64,000 nucleotides of DNA from Gallintestinimicrobium propionicum (GTDB lineage: Bacteria > Bacillota > Clostridia > Lachnospirales > Lachnospiraceae): contig NZ_JAOQJY010000017.1 of assembly GCF_025567525.1 (NCBI RefSeq), forward strand, positions 1 to 64,000. Direction: 5' to 3'. Positions within the stretch are counted from its first letter, which is position 1. Each line of letters starts with the position of its first letter. The notes beneath the pieces were generated by a model. That model did not search any database. It had not been told where the DNA came from and saw nothing but the letters and a program-made list of their open reading frames with translations. Of the stretch, positions 33,133-42,292 are shown piece by piece. A program made the position numbers and the translations under genes.

Positions 33133-35214
33133 ATGTATTTCATTGGAGGCGTAGCTTCCGGCTATGGAGGTTATCTCTTGAACGTGTGTTATCAGCCTGG
33201 AAAGGATATCAACTATTTTTTAAACCGTCTGGATCAGGTGATGGCAGCCCCGTTTGCCAATTATTGGAACGAAACTTCCTTAAAAGCAATCATTCTGGGG
33301 ATTTTTGTATATGTGATCGGTATGGTCATGTATGTCACCAGCCGGAAAAACTATATGCCGGGTCAGGAATTTGGTACCGCTGTTTTTGCAGATCCGAAAA
33401 AGGTGGCAAAGCAGTTTGCGGATAAAGATGAACACAATAACCTGATCTTATCCCAGAATGTCAGGCTGTCCATGAATACCAGAAAGACTAGGAGAAACCT
33501 AAATGTCCTGGTAATCGGAGGAAGCGGCGCTGGAAAAACCTTGTTCATGGTGAAACCCAATCTCCTTCAGTTAAGCAGGGCTTCCCAGATCATTACAGAT
33601 CCCAAAGGGGAGATTTTAAGATGCTGCGGAGGTATGCTGAAAGCGCATGGATACCGGATACGGGTGCTGAACCTGGTGGAAATGGAGCAGTCTAACGGAT
33701 ATAATCCATTCCGCTATATCCGCTCTGAAACAGATATTGTAAAACTGGTTACTAACTTGATCAATAATACCACACCGAAAAACGCACAGCCCAGTGATCC
33801 ATTCTGGGAGAAAGCCGAGTCTTTGTACTTGCAGGCTATTTTTCTTTATGTGTGGCAGGAGTGTGAAATGGAGAAAAGGAATTTCCGTATGGTTTTGCAG
33901 CTTTTGAATGAGGCGGAAGTCCATGCAGACGGTTCCCCTTCTGATTTAGACCGGCGTTTCCGCAGACTGGAGAGAAAAAAGGGAAGCAACCACCCTGCTT
34001 TAATCCAGTATAATAAAGTGGTACGGGGTGCAGGAGATACGGTAAGGAGTATCATCATTTCCGCAAATGCAAGGCTGGGATTGTTACAGAACCCACAAAT
34101 TTTGCGGATTCTGGATCATGATGAAATGGAGATTGAGGAGATTGGGATTGGTGTTGATGGGGACAGAAACCGGAAGACCGCACTTTTTTGTGTGACGCCG
34201 GATTCGGATAAGAGTTATGCCTTTTTAATTGGTATGCTTTATTCCCAGATTTTCCAGGAATTGTATTACCAGGCAGACTTCCATTACAATGGAAAACTTC
34301 CCATTAACGTGAATTTTATGCTGGACGAATTTGCCAACGTGCCATTGCCAGATGACTACTGCAGCCTACTTAGTACCATGCGTTCCAGAAATATTTCCTG
34401 TACCATTTTTATCCAAAACCTTGCCCAGATCAAGGCTTTGTTTGAGAAAACCTGGGAAACCATACCGGGTAATTGTGATTCCCTGGTATATCTTGGTGGG
34501 AATGAACAGTCCACGCATAAGTATATCAGTGAGTCCCTGGGAAAAGGAACCATTGATAAAAAAAGCAGTGGGGAAACCAAAGGCCGGCAAGGGAGCAGTT
34601 CCCGGAATTATGATGTGCTGGGGCGTGAGCTTTTGACACCGGACGAAACCCGAAAGCTGGATAACTCAGAGTGTATTTTGTTAATCAGGGGTTGTGATCC
34701 TATTATTGATAAGAAATACAATACTTTTGCACACTCCAGATTTTCGGAAACAGAAGATGGCGGGGGTGCGCCTTATATCCATGACAGAATGGCTGCCCAA
34801 AAACAGGCGGTACAGATTTTAAGTGAAGAATCCCTGGATTATTATAAGAAGAAAAAGGAACAGGGAGAAGATGTTCAGATTGTGGAACTGTCTTTTGATG
34901 AAATTTTTTCTTATGAGCCTATTCCTAAGAAGATTTTTTCGGAGGAAGAGCTGAAAGAGAACCAGAAGAAGAGAACGGTAGAGGAGGTGAGGCCGCCGAA
35001 GAAAACGGAAAAACCGGTACAGACAGAGGAAGAAAAACTTTCTGAATTATTGGAAAGCCATGTTTATAATGAGGAACAGTTGGGAGAAATCATGCTTGCC
35101 ATTGGTGCTGGAATTTCGTATGATAAAATCCTTCAAATGGCAGATACAAAAAACAGTGCTGAAAAGATGAAGGAAATCCGTAAAAAATTTACAAAAGAAA
35201 CAGCCTCGGATTAA
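33133..35214 (+). CDS. VirD4/TraG-type coupling ATPase
   Basis: 693 residues from ATG 33133. Two N-terminal membrane helices (about 4-20 and 53-72), Walker A VIGGSGAGKTLFMVKPN, Walker B region INVNFMLDEFANVPLPDDY and the conserved DPKGEILR. It pumps the relaxase-DNA complex into the type IV channel. The frame stays open back to a stop at 33088-33090; a lysine-rich stretch (QKKKKQSWG) just before the ATG looks coding, and an ATT at 33103 is the only codon that could include it. The start is therefore uncertain by 10 residues. Confidence 0.9.
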   Translation: MYFIGGVASGYGGYLLNVCYQPGKDINYFLNRLDQVMAAPFANYWNETSLKAIILGIFVYVIGMVMYVTSRKNYMPGQEFGTAVFADPKKVAKQFADKDEHNNLILSQNVRLSMNTRKTRRNLNVLVIGGSGAGKTLFMVKPNLLQLSRASQIITDPKGEILRCCGGMLKAHGYRIRVLNLVEMEQSNGYNPFRYIRSETDIVKLVTNLINNTTPKNAQPSDPFWEKAESLYLQAIFLYVWQECEMEKRNFRMVLQLLNEAEVHADGSPSDLDRRFRRLERKKGSNHPALIQYNKVVRGAGDTVRSIIISANARLGLLQNPQILRILDHDEMEIEEIGIGVDGDRNRKTALFCVTPDSDKSYAFLIGMLYSQIFQELYYQADFHYNGKLPINVNFMLDEFANVPLPDDYCSLLSTMRSRNISCTIFIQNLAQIKALFEKTWETIPGNCDSLVYLGGNEQSTHKYISESLGKGTIDKKSSGETKGRQGSSSRNYDVLGRELLTPDETRKLDNSECILLIRGCDPIIDKKYNTFAHSRFSETEDGGGAPYIHDRMAAQKQAVQILSEESLDYYKKKKEQGEDVQIVELSFDEIFSYEPIPKKIFSEEELKENQKKRTVEEVRPPKKTEKPVQTEEEKLSELLESHVYNEEQLGEIMLAIGAGISYDKILQMADTKNSAEKMKEIRKKFTKETASD

Positions 35215-35220
35215 AGAAGG

Positions 35221-35293
35221 CAGATTTTTGGAAACCTGTAGTTTTTGCATTACGCAGGGCAGGTTTTTAAAAATCTGTCTTTTTGCGTAATGC
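35221..35293 (+). promoter_or_regulatory. Intercistronic RNA with alternative hairpins
   Basis: GCATTACGCA (35247-35256) pairs with TGCGTAATGC (35284-35293) around an inner stem CAGGTTTTT/AAAAATCTG (35260-35268/35269-35277). The last arm can instead pair perfectly with CAGATTTTT at 35221-35229, while AAACCTG (35232-35238) can pair with CAGGTTT (35260-35266). Mutually exclusive folds of this kind suggest processing or attenuation between the coupling protein and the small membrane protein genes. Confidence 0.5.
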
Positions 35294-35325
35294 GGTATCA
35301 ATCACATGAAAAGGAGTAAAAAGAT

Positions 35326-35664
35326 ATGAAAATCAAAGAGGTTATCAGAAAGAAACAGAACCGCTTGAAAAAATCTCTACTGGGAGTCCTGGCAGTAAGC
35401 GCTGCCACTGTTTCCCTGTTCCCCCAGACTGTCATGGCTTCCGGGGTAAGTGACGTAACACAGCCGCTTATGAATTTAAAGACACTGGTGATCAGTATTA
35501 TCGGTGCGGTGGGTGTGATTATCCTGGCAAAAAACGTGATGGAATTTGCACAGGCTTACCAGCAGCAGGACAGTTCTTCTATGAACAGTGCCATTAAAGG
35601 AATTGTTGCAGGGCTTATTATGGCAGCTATTTCCTCCGTTCTTACTTTCCTGGGAATCAGCTAA
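35326..35664 (+). CDS. Maff2/TrbC-like small membrane protein
   Basis: 112 residues, AAGGAG upstream. Signal-like N-terminus (RLKKSLLGVLAVSAATVSLF, PQTVMASG) and two membrane helices (LKTLVISIIGAVGVIILAKN; GIVAGLIMAAISSVLTFLGI). It matches the Maff2 family found in Firmicute conjugative elements, in the position of VirB2/TrbC pilin-like subunits. Confidence 0.8.
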   Translation: MKIKEVIRKKQNRLKKSLLGVLAVSAATVSLFPQTVMASGVSDVTQPLMNLKTLVISIIGAVGVIILAKNVMEFAQAYQQQDSSSMNSAIKGIVAGLIMAAISSVLTFLGIS

Positions 35665-35711
35665 AACCGTTCTTCTTTTTGAGATAAACAGATAAGAAGA
35701 GAGGTGAAGTG

Positions 35712-36548
35712 ATGTTTAATTTAGGAGAGGCGATCCTTGCACTTTTGGAAATCGTGTTTGGATTTTGGAATAATCAGGTCAGCCTCGTATTTGAACTTTT
35801 AGGACAGTCCCCTACCGGGTTCAAAGGGGGCGGGCCCTGGGGGATCATTGAAGGGATTGAACCCCTTTTTGTTGGGATAGGCTCTGCCCTGGTAGTCCTT
35901 TTTTTCGTCATTGGGTTTTGTGCAGAGTCGGTAGATATCCGGGAAGAAATCCGGTTTGAAGCAATCCTCCGTATGTTTATCCGGGTTGCCATTGCACAGT
36001 GGCTGGTATCTTATAACATTACCATTATGAAAGCCCTGTTTACTTCCTGTGGAAACCTGGTGGGGCATTTGGGACAAAACCAGAGTGTGGAGTTATCCAT
36101 TGACCCGGCGCAGGCAGAAGTGATCAAAGATTTAGGATTTGGAACCAGTATCGTGTTCCTGATACTTGCTGTTTTCCTATCTTTAATCGTTATTATCTGT
36201 GGGTTCTTCCTGCTGTACAATGTTTATTTCCGCTTTTTGAAAATTATGGTAATTGTACCTTTTGGGGCGATTGCCAGCAGTACCCTGGCTGGAAACCGGG
36301 GGCTTAGCAATACCTTTGTAGCCTATATGAAATATTTTATCAGTGTCGTTTTTGAGGCAGTCACAATGGCACTGGCAATCCTTTTGTGTAACCAGTTTAT
36401 TTCCTCCGGACTTCCGACCTTTACCGGAGATTATGAGGACTGGGCCAAAACCCTGATTTATTTGGGGGAAATGACCTTTACGGTTGCGCTGACGGTAGGC
36501 ACTGTAAAAGGAGCGCAGAACCTGACTTCCAGGGCACTGGGATTGTAG
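35712..36548 (+). CDS. VirB6/TrbL-like integral membrane protein
   Basis: 278 residues from ATG 35712 (GAGGTGA upstream). About six membrane helices with a glycine-rich early loop (SPTGFKGGGPWGIIEGIEPL). Position between Maff2 and the downstream T4SS genes fits the polytopic channel component of Tn1549-like systems. Confidence 0.8.
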   Translation: MFNLGEAILALLEIVFGFWNNQVSLVFELLGQSPTGFKGGGPWGIIEGIEPLFVGIGSALVVLFFVIGFCAESVDIREEIRFEAILRMFIRVAIAQWLVSYNITIMKALFTSCGNLVGHLGQNQSVELSIDPAQAEVIKDLGFGTSIVFLILAVFLSLIVIICGFFLLYNVYFRFLKIMVIVPFGAIASSTLAGNRGLSNTFVAYMKYFISVVFEAVTMALAILLCNQFISSGLPTFTGDYEDWAKTLIYLGEMTFTVALTVGTVKGAQNLTSRALGL

Positions 36549-36560
36549 GAGGAAAGGATT

Positions 36561-37505
36561 GTGCAGGAAAAAGGGATACAGATGACACTATTTGAATATT
36601 TTCAGGACGCAGAATGCTTCAGCCTTAAAGAAGCAGTGGCTTGTGTAGAACAGGTAAAAGAGGTAAAAGAACCCAGTATCCGGGCAAGAATTTATGAGGG
36701 AATAGAAAAGGGGCTTTTTTCCAGGATAGCCAAAGGAGTCTATACGGTTACCAAAGAACAGGACGGAGAAGAGGTAACTTGTATGATGGTTCAGGGGAAT
36801 GGCAGGGATTTGAGCTTTTTAAAAGATAACAGTATAGATGCCATTATTACAGATCATGCTTATGACCTGAAAAAAAGCCTGAAAGGGGGAAATCGGGATT
36901 TTGCGGCCTATGAATGTTTTCAATATACGCAGGAAGACTTTGATGAAAAATACCGGGTGTTGAAAAAAGGGTGTTTTCTGGTAGAGTTCATGCCGGAAGA
37001 AAATGGGGAAAATTATGAATACCTCTATCAGATGAAAAAAATGGCGAAAGAAGCAGGGCTTGAATATTATGCAAAAGTCGCCTGGAAAAAAGGAGATTTC
37101 GTTGCCAATACGGGAAGAAAATCTAAAAATACGGAAGAGATTGCATTTTTTACGAAAGGAAAAGCCAGGAATTTACGCCCAGATGCGAAAAAGGATAAGG
37201 CGGAGCCAGGAATATCCCACTATATGTCAGGCGCCAGGGGAATGCTTCCAACGGTCTTTGACATTGAACCGCCAGGGAAAAACTCCCGTATTCATCAGGC
37301 AGAAAAACCAGTGCAACTTTTGCAGCAGATCCTTGGATTTGTAACAGAAGAAAAGGAGTGGGTACTGGATCAGTTTGCAGGTTCGTTTTCCCTGGGGGAA
37401 GCAGCACTTTCCAGTGAACGGAATGCAATCTGCATTGAAATTAATGAAGAATATTTTGAAAAGGGAAAAGAAAGGCTTCTGTCTGCAAAGAGCAGGAGTC
37501 GGTAG
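36561..37505 (+). CDS. DNA adenine-type methyltransferase with variant motif IV
   Basis: 314 residues, GTG 36561 (MTLFEYFQ at the ATG of 36582 is an alternative). Motif IV is TDHAYDL instead of DPPY, within NSIDAIITDHAYDLKK; motif I comes late in WVLDQFAGSFSLGEAAL, giving the beta-class order (IV before I). The N-terminal 60 residues resemble a winged helix. Probably modifies DNA to evade restriction, though the altered catalytic tetrapeptide leaves activity open. Confidence 0.7.
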   Translation: MQEKGIQMTLFEYFQDAECFSLKEAVACVEQVKEVKEPSIRARIYEGIEKGLFSRIAKGVYTVTKEQDGEEVTCMMVQGNGRDLSFLKDNSIDAIITDHAYDLKKSLKGGNRDFAAYECFQYTQEDFDEKYRVLKKGCFLVEFMPEENGENYEYLYQMKKMAKEAGLEYYAKVAWKKGDFVANTGRKSKNTEEIAFFTKGKARNLRPDAKKDKAEPGISHYMSGARGMLPTVFDIEPPGKNSRIHQAEKPVQLLQQILGFVTEEKEWVLDQFAGSFSLGEAALSSERNAICIEINEEYFEKGKERLLSAKSRSR

Positions 37506-37522
37506 GAAAGGAGGATATGTAA

Positions 37523-38335
37523 ATGGAACAGGAAGAAAAACTCAGCCTGGATTTTGGCAATGGGGAGATCTATGAGGTCTGGCTGGAAGTTGCAACTTAT
37601 CCGGCTGATAAAAACATCAAAGTTTGTGTGTTTACGGAAAAAGAGGAAGAGATATGGAAACTTTTTGAATTGACCACAGATATGGGAATTCCGCTGGAAA
37701 AGAACCAGACCTTTTTGCTCCCAGGCTATGATCTGGAGCAGATAGTAGAATTTATCAAAAAAAACGCGATTGGACAGTTAAAAGAAGAAATCTGCTGTTC
37801 TGGCTGTATGGAATATCCACTGTTTGAATTTCAGGAAGAAACTTTAAAGAAATTGGACCCGGAGGGATATGCAGCCTATGAGCAGGCATACCAGGAACGG
37901 GGAGAAGTAAAGAATCCAGAATTTCAAAAGGAAATCAAAACAGCGGATTTTCAATGGGCGTATGGAACCGAAGAACTGGCATTGCGGGTAGATTATTATG
38001 CAATGAACCAAAACCTTTATGTGGAGCTGTATAGCCGGGAAGATGGGATGTGGGAACCGTTTTCAGATTTGACCGTAAACCTTCCCGGATATTGCCTGGA
38101 GCCTGGAACTGCCTGTATCAGCGGTGATTTTAGTAAGGAAAATATCCAGTTTATTCAGGAGCATGGATTGGGAACACTGCTTCCCTGGAAAGCACAATCC
38201 GGTATGGGGCAGTATGCGGTGGTGAAATTTCATCTGGAGGAACTGCGTAAGTTTGACCAGGCTGGGGTTGCCGCCTTTTGCAATCAGCATGGATTACAGA
38301 AAACCATGCAGGAAGAGCGAAGACAGAGTAGATAA
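37523..38335 (+). CDS. DUF4313-type element protein
   Basis: 270 residues, AAAGGAGG upstream. Two similar halves: LSLDFGNGEIYEVWLEVATY to NAIGQLKEEICCSG, and QWAYGTEELALRVDYYAMNQ to HGLGTLLPWKAQSG, each followed by a segment ending ...F.LEELRKFDQAGVAAF / ETLKKLDPEGYAAY. So it is an internal duplication of a DUF4313-like domain. Function unknown. Confidence 0.65.
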   Translation: MEQEEKLSLDFGNGEIYEVWLEVATYPADKNIKVCVFTEKEEEIWKLFELTTDMGIPLEKNQTFLLPGYDLEQIVEFIKKNAIGQLKEEICCSGCMEYPLFEFQEETLKKLDPEGYAAYEQAYQERGEVKNPEFQKEIKTADFQWAYGTEELALRVDYYAMNQNLYVELYSREDGMWEPFSDLTVNLPGYCLEPGTACISGDFSKENIQFIQEHGLGTLLPWKAQSGMGQYAVVKFHLEELRKFDQAGVAAFCNQHGLQKTMQEERRQSR

Positions 38336-38358
38336 AAAACAGAGACAGGAGGTTATGT

Positions 38359-38859
38359 ATGGAGATTGAATTAAGTGAGGACCTGCAGCATTATAAAGAA
38401 TCCCTGGTTCTAGGGCTTACAGCAAAACAGTTTTTGTTTTCGGCGTTGGCATTGGGCGTAGGAACTGGGATTGTCCTGCTTTTGTATGAAAAAATCGGGA
38501 TTACTTTGAGCTGTTATGTGGCAACCCCTTTTGTTGTACCTCTGGCACTGACTGGGTTTTATAACTATCATGGGCTGACATTCTGGCAGTTTGCAGGGAA
38601 GATGATTTATTTTTCCTTTTTTAACCGCCCTTTGGTGTATGGCTCTACGGAATCGGTGCAGGAACTGAAACAGATTTATATGGAAACCCGTCAGGAAGAA
38701 GAACGGGAAGTACAGCAAAGGAAAAAGGAACAGAAAAAAGAGAAGAAAGGTGGTGATGTCAACGTGGTGAAAAAGAAGGCAATCCGTATGGGGATCGTAA
38801 CGGTAGTGATGATTGTACTTGGTGCGGCAGCAGCGGTGTGGTATAAGATGTACCGTTGA
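38359..38859 (+). CDS. prgI: PrgI-family T4SS membrane protein
   Basis: 166 residues, AGGAGG upstream. It opens with IELSEDLQHYKESLVLGLTA and LKQ-type helices typical of PrgI proteins, with two membrane spans at about 22-60, and a further helix at the C-terminus (MGIVTVVMIVLGAAAAVWY). PrgI sits next to VirB4 in nearly all Gram-positive conjugation systems, as here. Confidence 0.85.
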   Translation: MEIELSEDLQHYKESLVLGLTAKQFLFSALALGVGTGIVLLLYEKIGITLSCYVATPFVVPLALTGFYNYHGLTFWQFAGKMIYFSFFNRPLVYGSTESVQELKQIYMETRQEEEREVQQRKKEQKKEKKGGDVNVVKKKAIRMGIVTVVMIVLGAAAAVWYKMYR

Positions 38860-38875
38860 CCAGAATATTCAATCA

Positions 38876-38969
38876 AGGCGTGAAATAGCGCCTGCTCTCC
38901 ATTTCAGGAGAGGGATACACAGACATGTAGCGGCAGATGGAAGCTGCTGTGTTTGTGGCCCCATCTGCC
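38876..38969 (+). promoter_or_regulatory. Three consecutive hairpins between prgI and virB4
   Basis: AGGCG/CGCCT (38876-38893), CTCTCC/GGAGAG (38895-38912) and GGCAGATGG/CCATCTGCC (38932-38969) fill the 130-base gap. There is no T run, so these are RNA structures rather than terminators, possibly setting the ratio of PrgI to VirB4. Confidence 0.4.
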
Positions 38970-38989
38970 TGAAAGGAGGAAATTAGAGA

Positions 38990-41356
38990 TTGTCAATTTT
39001 TTCAGATAAGTTTGACCAGTTAAAAAAAGCAGATAAAGCAGTAAAATCCCCGAAATATCTTCAGGAAGTCATGGGGATTGGGAGAATTGCAGAAAATGGC
39101 ATTTTTGAAGTAGGGAAGGGGGTATATTCCAGGACATACCGTTTTTTGGACATTAATTATGTAACCGCAGGTGCAGAAGAACAGATGCGAATCTTAAAGC
39201 AGTATTGTAAGACGGTAAATGCCATTGATGTATATTTTCTTATTACCATTTTTAATCGGAACAAAAACATGCAGGATTTCCGGGAGCATGTACTTTTCCA
39301 GGAAAAAGGAGATGGTTTTAACTGGCTGCGTGGAAGTTATAACCAGATTATTGAAAAGCGCATTGTAGATGGAAGGCAGGGGATTGAACAGGAAAAACTG
39401 CTGACTGTATGTGTAGAACGGAAATCCTACGAACAGGCAAAAGCATTTTTTGCCACTTTTGAAGCGACCTTAAAACAGAACTTTGGAGAACTTGGCTCCT
39501 GCATTGAAGAATTAAATGCAGAAGAACGGCTGCGGGTACTTTTCAATTTTTACCGTATAGGGGAAGAGGAACAATTTTCCTTTGATTTCAGACAGGCATT
39601 AAAAAAGGGCGGTGATCCTAAAAATGATATTTCACCAGGGTATATGCAGTTTTACCCAGGTTATTTTGAAACGGAACGGAAAAAATGCAGGGCATTATTC
39701 ATTAAAAAATATCCTTCTTCTTTATCGGATACCTTTTTAAATGAGATTACCAGCCTTCCGGTTCATAGTATTACTACAATCTGTATTGTACCAGTACCAA
39801 AAGAACTGGCAAATAAGGTTCTTCAGAAGAAATATCTGGGCATTGAAAATGATATTTTAAAGCAGCAGAGAGTCCGTAATAAAAATAACGACTTTTCCAG
39901 TGACATTTCTCATATCAAGAAAGTCCAGAAGGAGAAGATTGTAAATCTTATGGACGACGTGCGGGAAAATGACCAGAACCTGTTTTATACAGGGGTTAAT
40001 TTCTTGATCATGGCAGAGGACAAGAAGGAGTTAGACAGTGTAACCGAAACCATTAAAAATATCGGCAATGGACGCATGTGCCAGATTGAAACCCACTATT
40101 ATCAGCAGAGGGAAGCTATGAATACCATACTTCCAGTGGGAAACCGGCAGATCAGCACAATGCGGACCATGCTCACCAGGGATATTGCAGCCCTTCTTCC
40201 CTTTAATGTACAGGAATTAAACGAAAAGTCCGGCGTCTGCTATGGCATTAACCAGGTTTCTCATAACCTTTGCATTGGAAACCGGAAAAAACTGGCAAAT
40301 GGAAATGGAATGGTATTCGGTGTTCCCGGCTCCGGAAAATCCTATTTCAGTAAGTCGGAAATGCTGCAGGTGTTCTTAGGAACAGATGATGATATTATCT
40401 GTATCGACCCGACACTGGAATATTTTGATATTGCAGAAGCCCTGGGAAACCAGGCAGCAATCATTAACCTGTCTACCTATACAAAGAATTACATCAATCC
40501 TTTGGAGATGGACGTTTGGGCGCTGGATTTAAACGATTCTCAGGGATATATCCGGGATAAAGGGGAATTTATGCTGGGGCTGTGTGAACAGTGTTACGGG
40601 GATAATCTAAACAGTCGCCATAAATCCATTATAGACCGTTGTGTACGAAAGTTGTATATCGACATTGCAAAGGCAAGGGAAAAGCATATCCCTACCATGT
40701 CAGAATTTTATGAGTTATTGTTGGAGCAGCCAGAAGAAGAGGCAAAGGACATTGCTTTATCGTTGGAGCTGTTTGTAAATGGCTCTTTAAATATTTTCAA
40801 TAACCATACCAATGTGAATGTACAGGCAAGGTTCATTGTCTATGGTACCAGGGACCTGGGGAAAGAGCTGGGAGCCATTTCCACTCTGGTCATGCTGGAA
40901 AATATCAGTGCCAGGATTGCAGAAAACGCAAAGAAAGGAAGGGCAACCTGGCTTTATATAGATGAGTTCCATACTGTTCTTGACCGGGAGTATAGTGCGA
41001 AATTTTTGTTCAGCCTCTGGAAAAAAGTGAGGAAGCAAGGGGGACTATGCACAGGAATCACCCAAAATTTGGTTGATATGCTGCAAAACTATACAGCCAT
41101 GACCATGCTTGGAAACAGTGAGTTTATTGCCCTGTTAAAGCAGTCCAATGTAGACAGTCAGGAATTATCCACTGCAGCAGGAATTCCAGAAGCACAATTA
41201 AAATATGTAGATAATTCTCCTTCCGGTACGGGGATCATTAAGTATGGAAATACCTGTATTCCATTTGATAACCGTATGGAAAAAGAAGCCAATCCGCTGT
41301 ATGCGCTTTTCAATACCAACCTTCACGAAAAGGCGTTGCAGACAAAGCAGGAGTAA
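38990..41356 (+). CDS. virB4: VirB4/TraE-like T4SS ATPase
   Basis: 788 residues, TTG start with AAAGGAGG upstream. Walker A is MVFGVPGSGKSYFSKSEMLQ and Walker B ATWLYIDEFHTVLD; the N-terminal CagE/TrbE-like half covers about 1-400. It powers assembly and transport of the conjugation channel at the inner face of the membrane. Confidence 0.92.
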   Translation: MSIFSDKFDQLKKADKAVKSPKYLQEVMGIGRIAENGIFEVGKGVYSRTYRFLDINYVTAGAEEQMRILKQYCKTVNAIDVYFLITIFNRNKNMQDFREHVLFQEKGDGFNWLRGSYNQIIEKRIVDGRQGIEQEKLLTVCVERKSYEQAKAFFATFEATLKQNFGELGSCIEELNAEERLRVLFNFYRIGEEEQFSFDFRQALKKGGDPKNDISPGYMQFYPGYFETERKKCRALFIKKYPSSLSDTFLNEITSLPVHSITTICIVPVPKELANKVLQKKYLGIENDILKQQRVRNKNNDFSSDISHIKKVQKEKIVNLMDDVRENDQNLFYTGVNFLIMAEDKKELDSVTETIKNIGNGRMCQIETHYYQQREAMNTILPVGNRQISTMRTMLTRDIAALLPFNVQELNEKSGVCYGINQVSHNLCIGNRKKLANGNGMVFGVPGSGKSYFSKSEMLQVFLGTDDDIICIDPTLEYFDIAEALGNQAAIINLSTYTKNYINPLEMDVWALDLNDSQGYIRDKGEFMLGLCEQCYGDNLNSRHKSIIDRCVRKLYIDIAKAREKHIPTMSEFYELLLEQPEEEAKDIALSLELFVNGSLNIFNNHTNVNVQARFIVYGTRDLGKELGAISTLVMLENISARIAENAKKGRATWLYIDEFHTVLDREYSAKFLFSLWKKVRKQGGLCTGITQNLVDMLQNYTAMTMLGNSEFIALLKQSNVDSQELSTAAGIPEAQLKYVDNSPSGTGIIKYGNTCIPFDNRMEKEANPLYALFNTNLHEKALQTKQE

Positions 41357-41468
41357 TGTAATCTGAAAGGAACTTTTTCTTTTATCTGTAAAGGAAAAGG
41401 TATGACAGACGAGAAAAAAATTAGGCAACAGCAAAAATTATAAGTCGGTAAAGTAGAAAAAGGATAGG

Positions 41469-41508
41469 ACAAAAAGAGTGCAGTTCTTTTATCAGGCACT
41501 CTTTTTGT
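41469..41508 (+). terminator. Strong Rho-independent terminator
   Basis: ACAAAAAGAGTGC and GCACTCTTTTTGT form a 13-bp stem around a 14-base loop. It ends the long transfer operon (mobC to virB4). Confidence 0.85.
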
Positions 41509-41530
41509 ATATCATGGGAAAGGTGGCAGA

Positions 41531-41653
41531 ATGGCTGAAACATATCAAATAGAAATGAATTTAGAGCAGTTGGAAAGACTTTTAAAAAATCTGCCGGAGG
41601 GAATTATGCTGGAGATTTGCTTTGGAAAGGAAGAACATGGAGAAGACACATAA
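41531..41653 (+). CDS. Small acidic protein upstream of RadC
   Basis: 40 residues (ETYQIEMNLEQLERLLKNLP and EGIMLEICFGKEE), AGGTGG upstream; it overlaps the RadC start by 17 bases. Amphipathic and probably real because of the ribosome site and overlap. Family not recognised. Confidence 0.5.
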   Translation: MAETYQIEMNLEQLERLLKNLPEGIMLEICFGKEEHGEDT

Positions 41654-42158
41654 AATAGATGTGGTAAGTATACGCCTGGTGGAAGAACCTCCTCTATACA
41701 GTAGCAAAGAATTAAAAAATCCCTGTGATGTGGCAGAACTCTTTCAGGATTTTTTAAAAGATTGTGACCGGGAAATGTTCTGTATTTTAAACCTTCGGAC
41801 AAAAGGACAGGTAATCAATCTCAATGTAGTGGGTGTCGGGACTCTGAACAGTGTATTGATACACCCGAGGGAAGTGTTTAAATCTGCAATCCTGTCTAAT
41901 GCCAGCAATATCATCCTGGCACATAACCATCCTTCGGGAAATCCGGAACCTAGCAGGCAGGACATGGACATGACAAAAAGATTGGCAGAAGCTGGGCGGC
42001 TTCTGGGGATTGAAGTGCTGGATCATGTGATTGTATCAGATGACCGGTATTTTAGCTTCCGGGAGGAAAAGCTATTGCCGGAATATTTCCAGATGGATGG
42101 GATAGCTGCGGAGCAATCCTTTCCGTATGCAAAGAGTGAAAGAGAGAAGGTACGTTAA
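41637..42158 (+). CDS. radC: RadC/JAB-domain protein
   Basis: 173 residues from ATG 41637. The metal-binding JAMM motif is complete: ILAHNHPSGNPEPSRQDMD, with E in the upstream VVGVGTLNS/HPREVF block and LLGIEVLDHVIV following. Element-borne RadC-like (MPN+) proteins are common near antirestriction genes; a DNA-repair role is doubtful for this family. Confidence 0.85.
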   Translation: MEKTHKIDVVSIRLVEEPPLYSSKELKNPCDVAELFQDFLKDCDREMFCILNLRTKGQVINLNVVGVGTLNSVLIHPREVFKSAILSNASNIILAHNHPSGNPEPSRQDMDMTKRLAEAGRLLGIEVLDHVIVSDDRYFSFREEKLLPEYFQMDGIAAEQSFPYAKSEREKVR

Positions 42159-42292
42159 TGGGATTGACGGATTAATACGGGAACCATATAATGAGTACAA
42201 TGGAAAATTTGTTTATAGAAACAAACACGTTGATGGAGAATGTAAAAATTCTGTGATTAGCGTTTAAAGTGTGTTATATTAGGAGGAGAACG

